7,003 bases of DNA from an uncultured Pedobacter sp. (GTDB lineage Bacteria; Bacteroidota; Bacteroidia; Sphingobacteriales; Sphingobacteriaceae). The stretch is taken from positions 1 through 7,003 of the forward strand of contig CALLKE010000034.1 of assembly GCA_938008555.1 (NCBI GenBank). Reading direction: 5' to 3'. The notes beneath the pieces are model-generated. The model saw only the letters and a program-made list of their open reading frames with translations. It made no database searches and had not been told where the DNA came from. Both the position numbers and the translations under genes were made by a program. Positions 1-4,043 of this stretch are shown here, piece by piece. How positions within the stretch are numbered: the stretch's first letter is position 1; each line of letters opens with the position of its first letter.

Positions 1-2
1 TT

Positions 3-143
3 TATATCAAAACCCCCAATGGTCTGGGACTGGACAGGCACGGACGGGAAACCGATAACATCAGTACATGGCAGATTTACACTGATCGTATGCAAGCGAT
101 CAACATGGCGGCCTGGTGTGGCTACATTGTAGGTGTTCTCTAA
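3..143 (+). CDS. 3' end of a truncated small phage gene, function unknown
   Basis: The left edge cuts this gene, leaving about 46 codons and a TAA stop at 141-143. The readable part is rich in polar and aromatic residues (it includes TWQIYTDRMQAINMAAW), with no motif I recognise. A second frame, starting at base 1 and ending at TAG 130-132, is also open. I prefer the frame given here because it uses codons like those of the next gene (atc, acc, ctg, gcg, gcc), whereas the other uses ata, aga and cga. The last codons form the left strand of the hairpin at 131-155, and the stop lies in that hairpin's loop. Being partial, the choice of frame is uncertain. Confidence 0.45.
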   Translation, partial: YIKTPNGLGLDRHGRETDNISTWQIYTDRMQAINMAAWCGYIVGVL

Positions 144-243
144 GGGTGAACACCTAGGAACTAAGTTAGCCTGGCAGGGTCAAACCTGCCTGTAGCCAAG
201 AAAGCATATCCATGCTTTCCTGGGTACATGGCCTTTCCATGTA
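119..243 (+). promoter_or_regulatory. Multi-hairpin structured leader upstream of the 270-aa gene
   Basis: Successive perfect inverted repeats lie here: 131-138/148-155 (8 bp, AGGTGTTC), 173-178/185-190 (6 bp, GGCAGG), 200-207/212-219 (8 bp, GAAAGCAT, 4-base loop) and 225-231/237-243 (7 bp, TACATGG, 5-base loop). TGGCTAC at 119-125 also pairs with GTAGCCA at 192-198, closing the first two hairpins into a branched domain; a weaker bulged hairpin can form at 157-171. No U-tract follows any stem, so these are not ordinary intrinsic terminators. The region overlaps the stop of the upstream gene and ends 38 bases before the next start. A role in transcript processing, attenuation or mRNA stability is inferred. 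It is not a canonical tRNA. Confidence 0.5.
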
Positions 244-281
244 TGTTGCACCTAGTCGGTGCTTTAATTGGAGTGTTTAAA

Positions 282-1094
282 ATGTTTGCCACTGTGAACC
301 CTATTGCCCATGCCGAAGGCAAAGCCCATGCGGAGCATATCCAGCAGCCCCAGCAACAAGATGTTGCGGATGCTGCTAACGTGCTGGTGGATCAGTTCGC
401 TCAACCCGAGCGCACACAATCGCGCACCCGTGCAATTTGGACAATGGCAACGATGTTGACAGTGACAGAATTCCAGGATGCCATGACGCGTGCACTGGCA
501 CAGGCCGCAGAGCGCGACCGTCTGCCCATTGAAAAGGGCGGGCTCGGTTTCACCCCTGCGAGCACGGCCAAAGGGCGGGACAAGTATGGCCCGATGCAGA
601 GCACCCTTGCCACTGTGGCTAGTCAATGCCGGCAGGTTTTCGGGGCATGTAAGATTGACCCCGAAAGCATTGTGAGTGCCACGCCTGATGGTGCCGTAGT
701 CAACCCTGACTTGTTCCCGAATTGGTCCAAAGCCTATGAAAAGGCGCGTGCTTTCCTGACTGACAAGGGCATTGATTGGACCGGCAACCCAGTGTCGGAA
801 GTGAAGGCCGCACGCAAAGCCAAAGCCAAGCGGGCCGATGATGCCGACGTGATGGCTGAAGTGATGGCGGCGCACCCGCAACAAGCGGGCGAATCCATGG
901 CCGATTATATGGTGCGCATTGCCGATGATGTTGCCGCAGAATCCGACAAGCGCCACGCGCAGAAGATGGCCGACGCAGCGGCGAAGGAACTCACCCGGCT
1001 GATTAAGGTCTATGGGGATGACGTGGCCGACATTCTGGAAGCAATGGTGACCCGTCATAACATCATGGCCGATAGCGAGGATGCTCCTAAGTAA
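282..1094 (+). CDS. Uncharacterised 270-aa alanine-rich phage protein
   Basis: This is the largest complete gene in the window, and I do not recognise its family. The product is soluble and rich in Ala, Asp and Lys, without a signal peptide or membrane segment. The N-terminal 30 residues are Ala/His/Gln-rich (HIQQPQQQ). A central part with Gly, Pro and Trp (about residues 65-165) could be a folded domain. A long, strongly charged segment follows (about 170-270, with the KAARKAKAKRADDADV run) and is probably helical. I chose ATG 282 because GGAG at 270-273 stands six bases before it and the gene's TTTAAA/ATG junction matches other genes here. An in-frame ATG at 228 would add 18 residues but lies inside a hairpin. 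The gene uses no TTA, AGA or AGG codon. Confidence 0.8.
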   Translation: MFATVNPIAHAEGKAHAEHIQQPQQQDVADAANVLVDQFAQPERTQSRTRAIWTMATMLTVTEFQDAMTRALAQAAERDRLPIEKGGLGFTPASTAKGRDKYGPMQSTLATVASQCRQVFGACKIDPESIVSATPDGAVVNPDLFPNWSKAYEKARAFLTDKGIDWTGNPVSEVKAARKAKAKRADDADVMAEVMAAHPQQAGESMADYMVRIADDVAAESDKRHAQKMADAAAKELTRLIKVYGDDVADILEAMVTRHNIMADSEDAPK

Positions 1095-1104
1095 TGGGGA
1101 GGAC

Positions 1105-1123
1105 GGGCAGGCTTGTCCTGCCC
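1105..1123 (+). terminator. Strong hairpin after the 270-aa gene, possible terminator
   Basis: GGGCAGG (1105-1111) pairs perfectly with CCTGCCC (1117-1123) over a 5-base loop, 10 bases after the stop codon. Only two T residues follow directly, so an intrinsic terminator is possible but weak; an RNA-stabilising or processing hairpin fits equally well. The inner GGCAGG/CCTGCC stem repeats that at 173-190 upstream of the same gene. Confidence 0.5.
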
Positions 1124-1126
1124 TTC

Positions 1127-1142
1127 AAACACTGCTTTAAAC
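1127..1142 (+). repeat. Intergenic repeat A, copy 1
   Basis: AAACACTGCTTTAAAC occurs here and again, one T shorter, at 2637-2651. This copy lies just after the hairpin that follows the 270-aa gene. Nearby inverted repeats (GCTTT 1134-1138 with AAAGC 1144-1148; TTTAAAC 1136-1142 with GTTTAAA 1152-1158) allow alternative small hairpins. The rest of the interval to 1269 shows only a short CAGGT/ACCTG hairpin at 1214-1228 and no gene or convincing promoter. Confidence 0.5.
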
Positions 1143-1269
1143 CAAAGCATTGTTTAAAGGGTAATAAAGCATAACCACCGACACACTGCGTGGAGTGCGT
1201 GCGAAAGCTATTCCAGGTAGAGCACCTGTATATGCGTAGTAGACCATTGTTTATTATCCTTTACTTTCT

Positions 1270-1294
1270 AGGGTTTGCAGCATCCCTTTAAATG
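1270..1294 (+). repeat. Intergenic repeat B, copy 1, upstream of a small gene
   Basis: The element reads AGGGTTT, a G, then CAGCATCCCTTTAAATG; the same element without that G is at 2361-2384. AGGG can pair with CCCT in both copies, and each copy is followed within a dozen bases by TTAAACCG and then an SD and start codon. Its position before two separate small genes suggests a shared leader, operator or promoter part; which one cannot be told from sequence. The ATG inside it (1292) has no SD and is not the preferred start. Confidence 0.6.
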
Positions 1295-1321
1295 TCTTTA
1301 AACCGACAAGGAGAATGCACC

Positions 1322-1507
1322 ATGATTATCATGCTTGATTGGTCTAACTATGGCCGCAAGTATACAACCGAAATTGTGTATGATGATGATATGCAAGCTG
1401 AGTTTCAGGCTGATTCTGTAATGTACTTGCAGCGCCTGGATGATGAAAACCACGGTCGTATTCGTGGTGATGCGCCCATCCTGCGGGATGTTCTTGTTCT
1501 TGAGTGA
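1322..1507 (+). CDS. Acidic 61-aa phage protein, function unknown
   Basis: A small acidic soluble protein with a run of aspartates (VYDDDMQ, residues about 19-25) and an Arg/Asp-rich C-terminal third. No family is recognised. ATG 1322 is chosen because AAGGAG at 1308-1313 lies eight bases upstream; an in-frame ATG at 1292 falls within repeat B and has no SD. The following gene starts 20 bases after the stop, with its own SD, so the five genes from here to 2315 look like one transcription unit. Codon use resembles the GC-richer left half of the window. Confidence 0.75.
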   Translation: MIIMLDWSNYGRKYTTEIVYDDDMQAEFQADSVMYLQRLDDENHGRIRGDAPILRDVLVLE

Positions 1508-1509
1508 TG

Positions 1510-1529
1510 TTTAAAGGATAGTTTAAATG
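1510..1529 (+). promoter_or_regulatory. Translation-initiation cassette with SD between TTTAAA palindromes
   Basis: TTTAAA (1510-1515), GGATAG (1516-1521), TTTAAA (1522-1527), with the last A also the A of the ATG at 1527. The two self-complementary hexamers could pair and place the SD in a six-base loop. The same arrangement recurs at other starts in this window. Confidence 0.6.
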
Positions 1530-1688
1530 CGAGTTCTCCAATCTACCCCCTCCATTGCAGCTTACAAGCGTGCCCTGCGTGCCAAGCTGGGTCTGCGTGG
1601 CAAGGCATTGGAGCGTGCCGCTCGTGTGGCCGCTAAGTATGGCAATGCCAATGCTGTGTTGCGTGCAGCGGCTGGTTTCCCTGTTTAA
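1527..1688 (+). CDS. Very basic 53-aa protein, function unknown
   Basis: The product carries seven Arg and four Lys against a single Glu, with most of the charge between residues 14 and 37 in an Ala/Leu/Arg pattern that suggests an amphipathic helix (AAYKRALRAKLGLRGKALE). Such composition is compatible with binding DNA or RNA, or acidic phage or host proteins, but no family is recognised and that role is inference. The start follows GGATAG and a TTTAAA hexamer. The stop TAA overlaps a TTTAAA at 1684-1689, and the next gene begins 14 bases on. Regular codon use with many cgt and gcc codons supports real coding despite the short length. Confidence 0.7.
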   Translation: MRVLQSTPSIAAYKRALRAKLGLRGKALERAARVAAKYGNANAVLRAAAGFPV

Positions 1689-1702
1689 ACAAGGAATTAA
1701 AC

Positions 1703-1855
1703 ATGGAACAATCTTTGTTTGATCAAATTCAAGCAACCCAACAGATGAAGGAACAGGGGTTGTATACTGAACAAGAATACTGGGATGTTTTGTTTGACAT
1801 TCTTATGTCAGACAAGCATGCTGATTTTCTTGAGAATTTGACCACCATTGTTTAA
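1703..1855 (+). CDS. Acidic 50-aa protein, function unknown
   Basis: A short acidic, Gln/Glu/Asp-rich product that is probably helical throughout (MKEQGLYTEQEYWDVLFDI). A pattern of a Gln-rich helix, a short turn and an acidic helix is common in small phage proteins, but I cannot assign a family. AAGGA at 1691-1695 lies seven bases before the ATG. The preceding gene encodes a strongly basic peptide; the opposite charge of this neighbour makes an interaction possible, which is inference only. The stop TAA lies inside the TTTAAA palindrome at 1851-1856 that opens the next gene's initiation cassette. Confidence 0.7.
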   Translation: MEQSLFDQIQATQQMKEQGLYTEQEYWDVLFDILMSDKHADFLENLTTIV

Positions 1856-1870
1856 AGGAGAGTTTAAATG
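1851..1870 (+). promoter_or_regulatory. Translation-initiation cassette with SD between TTTAAA palindromes
   Basis: TTTAAA (1851-1856), GGAGAG (1857-1862), TTTAAA (1863-1868). The first hexamer holds the stop codon of the upstream gene and the second supplies the A of ATG 1868. This is the most regular copy of the cassette, with a six-base loop carrying the SD if the hexamers pair. Confidence 0.65.
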
Positions 1871-2083
1871 AAGAAACAAACTTGGTGGGATGCGGTTTGT
1901 GATGCATCCAATCATGAGTGGAACCCAATGTTTGCTTTGAACGATAAGCAATGGGATTTTTATAGGGGCATGCTGGTGGCCGGCTGGCCGGCGTGTCACT
2001 CAGAAGTTGCCACATTCCATATGACAAATGAAGAACAAGTGATGTACATTTGTTTTATGGCGGCTTTTCACAACGAACTGTAA
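1868..2083 (+). CDS. 71-aa Trp/Phe/Met-rich protein, function unknown
   Basis: The product is unusually rich in aromatic residues: four Trp in the first 35 residues, plus many Phe, His and Met. No membrane-spanning run is present, and three Cys (in VCDA, PACH and YICF) do not form a recognisable metal site. It probably folds as a small globular domain. I do not recognise the family. The start is fixed by GGAG at 1857-1860 and the TTTAAA hexamer. The stop is 13 bases before the next ATG. It contains one AGG codon, the only in-frame TTA/AGA/AGG codon I found left of the tRNA cluster. Confidence 0.75.
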   Translation: MKKQTWWDAVCDASNHEWNPMFALNDKQWDFYRGMLVAGWPACHSEVATFHMTNEEQVMYICFMAAFHNEL

Positions 2084-2096
2084 AGGAGAATTTAAA

Positions 2097-2315
2097 ATGT
2101 CGTTTGATCGTTTGGCTTTGGCTCTTGCCAATGTGGAAATCTTCAAGATTTCTGAGATTGAACTGGTGCGTCTTATTCGTGGTGCTGTAAACAAGGATCA
2201 AGCCGACCTGAATAAGGTTACTCTTAGCACGGGGCTTGTGATTGCAAAGGCACTCAAGCTGGCCGAATGGCAGGGCTATTGTAAGGCAATGGATTTTGTG
2301 GCTAGTGGGGAGTGA
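2097..2315 (+). CDS. 72-aa helical protein, function unknown
   Basis: A soluble, Leu/Ala/Lys-rich product expected to be mainly alpha-helical, with hydrophobic heptad-like spacing in residues 5-35 (LALALANVEIFKISEIELV) and a second helix around residues 45-65. No known domain is recognised. AAAGGAGA at 2082-2089 followed by TTTAAA at 2091-2096 leads directly into the ATG. It is the last gene of the 1322-2315 run; a long hairpin follows three bases after the stop. Confidence 0.75.
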   Translation: MSFDRLALALANVEIFKISEIELVRLIRGAVNKDQADLNKVTLSTGLVIAKALKLAEWQGYCKAMDFVASGE

Positions 2316-2317
2316 GT

Positions 2318-2352
2318 CTATAGAGAGAAACCGTTGGGTTTCTCCACTATAG
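2318..2352 (+). terminator. Long two-part hairpin, probable transcript end or processing site
   Basis: CTATAG (2318-2323) pairs with CTATAG (2347-2352), and inside it GAGAAACC (2325-2332) pairs with GGTTTCTC (2337-2344) around a GTTG loop; one base faces two across the internal loop. The stem follows the stop of the 72-aa gene by two bases. Downstream TTTATTC is only modestly U-rich, so rho-independent termination is plausible but not certain; a double-strand RNase processing site is the alternative. Confidence 0.6.
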
Positions 2353-2360
2353 GTTTATTC

Positions 2361-2384
2361 AGGGTTTCAGCATCCCTTTAAATG
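2361..2384 (+). repeat. Intergenic repeat B, copy 2
   Basis: Matches 1270-1294 except for one missing G after AGGGTTT. It lies between the long hairpin and the next small gene, and like copy 1 is followed by TTAAACCG. The conserved spacing relative to a downstream gene supports a cis-acting function. Confidence 0.6.
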
Positions 2385-2396
2385 CTGTGTTAAACC

Positions 2397-2412
2397 GCGC
2401 CACACTTGGCGC
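2397..2412 (+). other. Small perfect hairpin in a 5' leader
   Basis: GCGCCA (2397-2402) pairs with TGGCGC (2407-2412) over a CACT loop, seven bases ahead of the SD-bearing stretch of the next gene. It could protect or pace the leader. There is no counterpart in the other repeat B leader. Confidence 0.4.
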
Positions 2413-2428
2413 AACGTTGGAGAATGTA

Positions 2429-2638
2429 ATGGCTAAAACTGTATCCCGTGTTACTTCGGTTTCTCGCAATGGCTCGGTGTCCGGTGCTGATCGTGCCGCC
2501 GCAGCATTGGACCGCAATACATGGCTGCAATGGCAGCCTAGCCGGGGGTTTCAATTGGGTGATGCCATTGTGGCCGCAGTATTGCGGCATCCCGGTGTGC
2601 ATCCCATCACCAAGCGCGTTTCTCAAAACGTGCGTTAA
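2429..2638 (+). CDS. Basic 69-aa protein, function unknown
   Basis: A basic product with a Ser/Arg-rich N-terminus (residues 4-20, VSRVTSVSRNGSVSGADR), a central Trp-containing segment and a hydrophobic stretch (DAIVAAVLRHPGV, about residues 45-57) too short to cross a membrane. No family is recognised; nucleic-acid binding is possible from charge alone. ATG 2429 is preferred because TTGGAG at 2417-2422 is six bases upstream; an in-frame GTG at 2387 has no SD and sits next to repeat B. The stop is followed at once by repeat A and the tRNA-Leu gene, so the tRNAs may be co-transcribed with it. Confidence 0.7.
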   Translation: MAKTVSRVTSVSRNGSVSGADRAAAALDRNTWLQWQPSRGFQLGDAIVAAVLRHPGVHPITKRVSQNVR

Positions 2639-2651
2639 ACACTGCTTAAAC
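2637..2651 (+). repeat. Intergenic repeat A, copy 2
   Basis: AAACACTGCTTAAAC, one T shorter than the copy at 1127-1142. It begins in the stop codon of the small gene and ends against the first base of tRNA-Leu, so it forms the whole junction between the two. Confidence 0.45.
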
Positions 2652-2736
2652 GCGGGTATGGTGGAACTGGTATACACAGCAGACTTAAAATCTGCCGCTT
2701 AACAGCGTGCCGGTTCGACTCCGGCTACCCGCACCA
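2652..2736 (+). tRNA. tRNA-Leu (anticodon UAA)
   Basis: All arms are perfect. The acceptor stem is GCGGGTA (2652-2658) with TACCCGC (2726-2732). The anticodon stem is GCAGA/TCTGC around CTTAAAA, giving anticodon TAA at 2686-2688. A long variable arm typical of leucine tRNAs follows, and the T arm is GCCGG, TTCGACT, CCGGC (2709-2725). Discriminator A2733 (A73, expected for Leu) is followed by an encoded CCA. The tRNA reads TTA, and TTG by wobble. TTA is absent from the genes to the left and common to the right. Confidence 0.97.
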
Positions 2737-2888
2737 AGCCGTTGGCTCACCAGAGTGGGTGCAAGTGAGCATCTTGCCCAGCATCAGCAACCCGGCTGAA
2801 GATTACCTGAAATGGTATGAAACGCTGTGAAGCGTACCGTGGAGTCTCCCATGCTGGGGAATAAATGGAGACCTAGCCCCCTCACCTT
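2737..2888 (+). other. Hairpin-rich spacer between the two tRNAs, no gene seen
   Basis: No reading frame with an SD and no tRNA core is visible. Four local inverted repeats are: AGCC/GGCT (2737-2747); GCAAG/CTTGC (2761-2777) extended by TGG/CCA; ACGCT/AGCGT (2822-2835) closed by a GTGA loop of the GNRA type, with an outer GGT/ACC; and GTCTCC/GGAGAC (2844-2849 with 2867-2872). The spacing suggests a structured RNA or processing signals for the tRNA transcript, or the remains of lost tRNA genes. Confidence 0.4.
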
Positions 2889-2964
2889 GCGACTGTAGCT
2901 CAGCGTATAGAGCAGCCCCCTTCTAAGGGGCAGGTCGTTGGTTAGAATCCAACCAGTCGCACCA
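2889..2964 (+). tRNA. tRNA-Arg (anticodon UCU) with altered D-loop/T-loop contact
   Basis: The acceptor stem is GCGACTG (2889-2895) with CAGTCGC (2954-2960), the D stem GCTC/GAGC, and the anticodon stem GCCCC/GGGGC around CTTCTAA, giving anticodon TCT at 2922-2924. The T stem is GTTGG/CCAAC. Discriminator A and an encoded CCA end it at 2964. A20 and C35, arginine identity bases in E. coli, are present. The nearly invariant C56 is A (2944) in the loop TTAGAAT, and G19 appears as T (2906) in the D loop AGCGTATA, so the usual G19-C56 pair could be replaced by U19-A56. It should read AGA and AGG. Confidence 0.95.
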
Positions 2965-2984
2965 TTTAAATAGGATTTAAAATG
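2965..2984 (+). promoter_or_regulatory. Translation-initiation cassette directly after tRNA-Arg
   Basis: TTTAAA (2965-2970), TAGGA (2971-2975), TTTAAA (2976-2981), then ATG at 2982. The first hexamer starts at the base after the tRNA's CCA end, so tRNA 3' processing would leave this cassette at the very 5' end of the mRNA. Confidence 0.55.
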
Positions 2985-3080
2985 TGGAAACAAATTATCG
3001 CAACATATGTTGCTCAGTGCTATGAAGCATTCGGTAACGAATGTATGCATATTCTCGAATCATTCTTTCTGGAGTATTAA
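2982..3080 (+). CDS. 32-aa micro-protein, function unknown
   Basis: A short peptide rich in aromatic and hydrophobic residues, with two Cys and a Glu-rich tail; it could form one amphipathic helix. No family is recognised. Support comes from context: a full copy of the SD/TTTAAA cassette in front, a start just after tRNA-Arg, and a one-base TAATG overlap with the next gene, which suggests translational coupling. The length is too short to judge coding potential by itself. Confidence 0.55.
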   Translation: MWKQIIATYVAQCYEAFGNECMHILESFFLEY

Positions 3081-3196
3081 TGGTTGTGCATACTCACATT
3101 ACAGATGATTATGGTAATTTAATCCGTGTGATTAAATACTATAGTTATAACGGTGTTTTAGTTCGTATGCAAACCATTAACGAATTTAGGAAATAG
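3080..3196 (+). CDS. 38-aa micro-protein, function unknown
   Basis: The ATG shares its A with the TAA stop of the preceding gene, and GGAG at 3071-3074 sits inside that gene's last codons, so translation is probably coupled. The product alternates beta-favouring and charged residues (DDYGNLIRVIKYYSYNGVLV), consistent with a small beta-hairpin protein. It uses TTA twice and AGG once. I recognise no family. The next gene starts two bases after the stop. Confidence 0.6.
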   Translation: MVVHTHITDDYGNLIRVIKYYSYNGVLVRMQTINEFRK

Positions 3197-3198
3197 CC

Positions 3199-3375
3199 AT
3201 GATGGATAATTTAACCAGTCAGCAACTCATTGACGAGCTTCAACGTAGGCTCTATGCAATTCCCGTTGAGAAACTCCGGGAATATTGTGATATGTTTGAG
3301 ATTGAATATCTCAATAGAATGGCCGCAAATAGCGGCTATGTTGCCTTCTGCGAGACAGACGGCTATTCGTTTTAA
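3199..3375 (+). CDS. 58-aa acidic helical protein, function unknown
   Basis: The product begins with two Met and reads as two acidic helices: residues 5-20 (TSQQLIDELQRRLYAI) and 23-42 (VEKLREYCDMFEIEYLNRMA), with an aromatic/Gly tail. The helical pattern resembles small phage regulators or inhibitors, but nothing specific is identified. AGGAAA around 3188-3193, in the end of the upstream gene, serves as SD. The stop TAA runs directly into the next gene's SD (TTTTAAGGAGA). It uses TTA, AGG and AGA codons. Confidence 0.65.
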   Translation: MMDNLTSQQLIDELQRRLYAIPVEKLREYCDMFEIEYLNRMAANSGYVAFCETDGYSF

Positions 3376-3386
3376 GGAGAATTTAA

Positions 3387-3479
3387 ATGGTTTATGCCAT
3401 CCTAATTTATATTGCTTATGTATATGTCCTAATTGGACATGGGCTGAAAACAGAGTTTAGCGTTAATAAGGAACAGTAA
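3387..3479 (+). CDS. 30-aa single-span membrane peptide
   Basis: Residues 2-19 (VYAILIYIAYVYVLIGHG) form an uninterrupted hydrophobic segment long enough to cross a membrane, followed by a polar, charged tail. The arrangement fits a tiny inner-membrane peptide of the kind phages make to alter host membranes or exclude other phages; the function itself cannot be assigned. AAGGAGA at 3374-3380 and the TTTAAA hexamer at 3382-3387 lead into the ATG. The stop overlaps the next start as TAATG. Confidence 0.6.
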   Translation: MVYAILIYIAYVYVLIGHGLKTEFSVNKEQ

Positions 3480-3661
3480 TGAAACTCTACACCGTGCTTG
3501 TATTATCTGGTCCCGATGATGGGACCATCTACCCATCTATTTGTTATAATGGAAAGCAACCCATTTTAACACAATACAAACATATTGCAGAGTTTGAGAG
3601 AAACAAACTAGCTGAATGGTGGCCGGCAGCAGAATATAAGGTAGGTGAAGTTAATGTTTAA
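3479..3661 (+). CDS. 60-aa protein, function unknown
   Basis: A small protein with a beta-type N-terminus (KLYTVLVLSGPDDG), a middle section with Tyr and Pro, and a C-terminal helix containing two adjacent Trp (KLAEWWPAAEYK). It is soluble with balanced charge, and no family is recognised. The ATG overlaps the upstream stop by one base, and AAGGA at 3468-3472 in the upstream gene provides the SD. It uses TTA and AGA codons. The next gene starts either inside its end (ATG 3654) or, as preferred here, 22 bases later. Confidence 0.7.
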   Translation: MKLYTVLVLSGPDDGTIYPSICYNGKQPILTQYKHIAEFERNKLAEWWPAAEYKVGEVNV

Positions 3662-3683
3662 TCATTCAATTAAAGGGGGGCCA

Positions 3684-3887
3684 ATGGACAAACCGCCCTA
3701 CGTCAGGCCCACTAAGGTCTATCAATCCCTAGGCGCTGCGATCGCCGGAGCGGCTACCAAGCCAATTACCAGTATGAAATACACTGGGGAAGCAATGCTT
3801 GGTACTGCGACTATGCACAAGAGCAATGGTGTTCCTGTGTTTAGTAAAGAGAGTATTGTTGAAATCAACACCATGCGGAGAGGTTAA
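3684..3887 (+). CDS. Conserved-looking 67-aa phage protein with a C-terminal MHKSN..PVFS motif
   Basis: The N-terminal part is Pro/Tyr-rich (DKPPYVRPTKVYQSLG), followed by a small-residue segment (AAIAGAATKP). A C-terminal block, with MHKSNGVPVFS near residues 44-54 and a final INTMRRG, resembles small hypothetical proteins I remember from tailed phages; this is recall, not a search, and no function is known to me. ATG 3684 is preferred because AAGGGG at 3673-3678 is five bases upstream. ATG 3654, with AGGTG before it, would add ten residues and overlap the upstream gene. It is followed by a two-base gap and the next start. Confidence 0.72.
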   Translation: MDKPPYVRPTKVYQSLGAAIAGAATKPITSMKYTGEAMLGTATMHKSNGVPVFSKESIVEINTMRRG

Positions 3888-3889
3888 TT

Positions 3890-4033
3890 ATGATTATTCT
3901 TTGGGTTTTTATGTGCGGTTTTTTTGGTTATGGTTGCAGTAGTGCCGCCAAAGACTTGGGTATTCATTGGAGTATTGGCCTAATTATGGCGGCCGCTGTT
4001 CCGTTTGTTTTAACTGGTCATTTCTTTAAATGA
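3890..4033 (+). CDS. 47-aa two-span membrane protein, function unknown
   Basis: Two hydrophobic segments, residues 1-19 (IILWVFMCGFFGYGCSSAA) and about 29-45 (IGLIMAAAVPFVLTG), are joined by a short polar loop (KDLGIHWS). This suggests a hairpin in the inner membrane with both ends on the same side. The N-terminus lacks positive charge and the Cys context is a poor lipobox, so a lipoprotein is unlikely. A holin is conceivable from size and topology, but no lysis genes are nearby. GGAGAGG at 3877-3883 is the SD. The stop codon lies between the two palindromes of the next initiation cassette. Confidence 0.62.
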   Translation: MIILWVFMCGFFGYGCSSAAKDLGIHWSIGLIMAAAVPFVLTGHFFK

Positions 4034-4043
4034 GGTTTAAATG
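4025..4043 (+). promoter_or_regulatory. Translation-initiation cassette with SD between TTTAAA palindromes
   Basis: TTTAAA (4025-4030), TGAGG (4031-4035), TTTAAA (4036-4041). The TGA stop of the upstream gene forms part of the SD loop, and the final A begins ATG 4041. Stop, SD and start therefore occupy 13 bases (4031-4043). Confidence 0.55.

Noticed and set aside
1..132. Alternative open frame ending at TAG 130-132
   Set aside because: It is open but uses ata, aga and cga codons foreign to the neighbouring GC-rich gene; the frame ending at 143 has matching codon use. With so little sequence this remains a judgement.
119..198. Cloverleaf-like folding resembling a tRNA
   Set aside because: Although 119-125 pairs with 192-198 as a 7-bp acceptor-like stem, there is no D arm, no TTCRANY T loop and no sensible anticodon loop on either strand.
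228..281. Upstream ATG at 228 as the start of the 270-aa gene
   Set aside because: It has no SD, lies in a perfect hairpin (225-243) and would encode a hydrophobic extension unlike the rest; ATG 282 has GGAG and the usual TTTAAA junction.
264..1058. Long open frame on the minus strand opposite the 270-aa gene
   Set aside because: It is the mirror of a well-formed + strand gene with an SD and normal codon use; its translation is His/Cys/Arg-rich with no motif, and all other genes are on the + strand.
2345..2353. CACTATAGG, matching the core of the T7 RNA polymerase promoter
   Set aside because: It is explained by the right arm of the hairpin at 2318-2352; the upstream half of a T7 promoter is missing, and no second copy precedes other genes or the other repeat B.
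3230..3460. 76-codon open frame across the 3199 and 3387 genes
   Set aside because: It lacks an SD, would overlap two better-supported genes with SD/TTTAAA or coupled starts, and its translation is unlike the neighbours.
3890..4033. Possible lipoprotein (Cys after a hydrophobic N-terminus)
   Set aside because: The residues before the Cys (GYG) are a poor lipobox and there is no positive N-terminal charge; a two-span membrane protein fits better.
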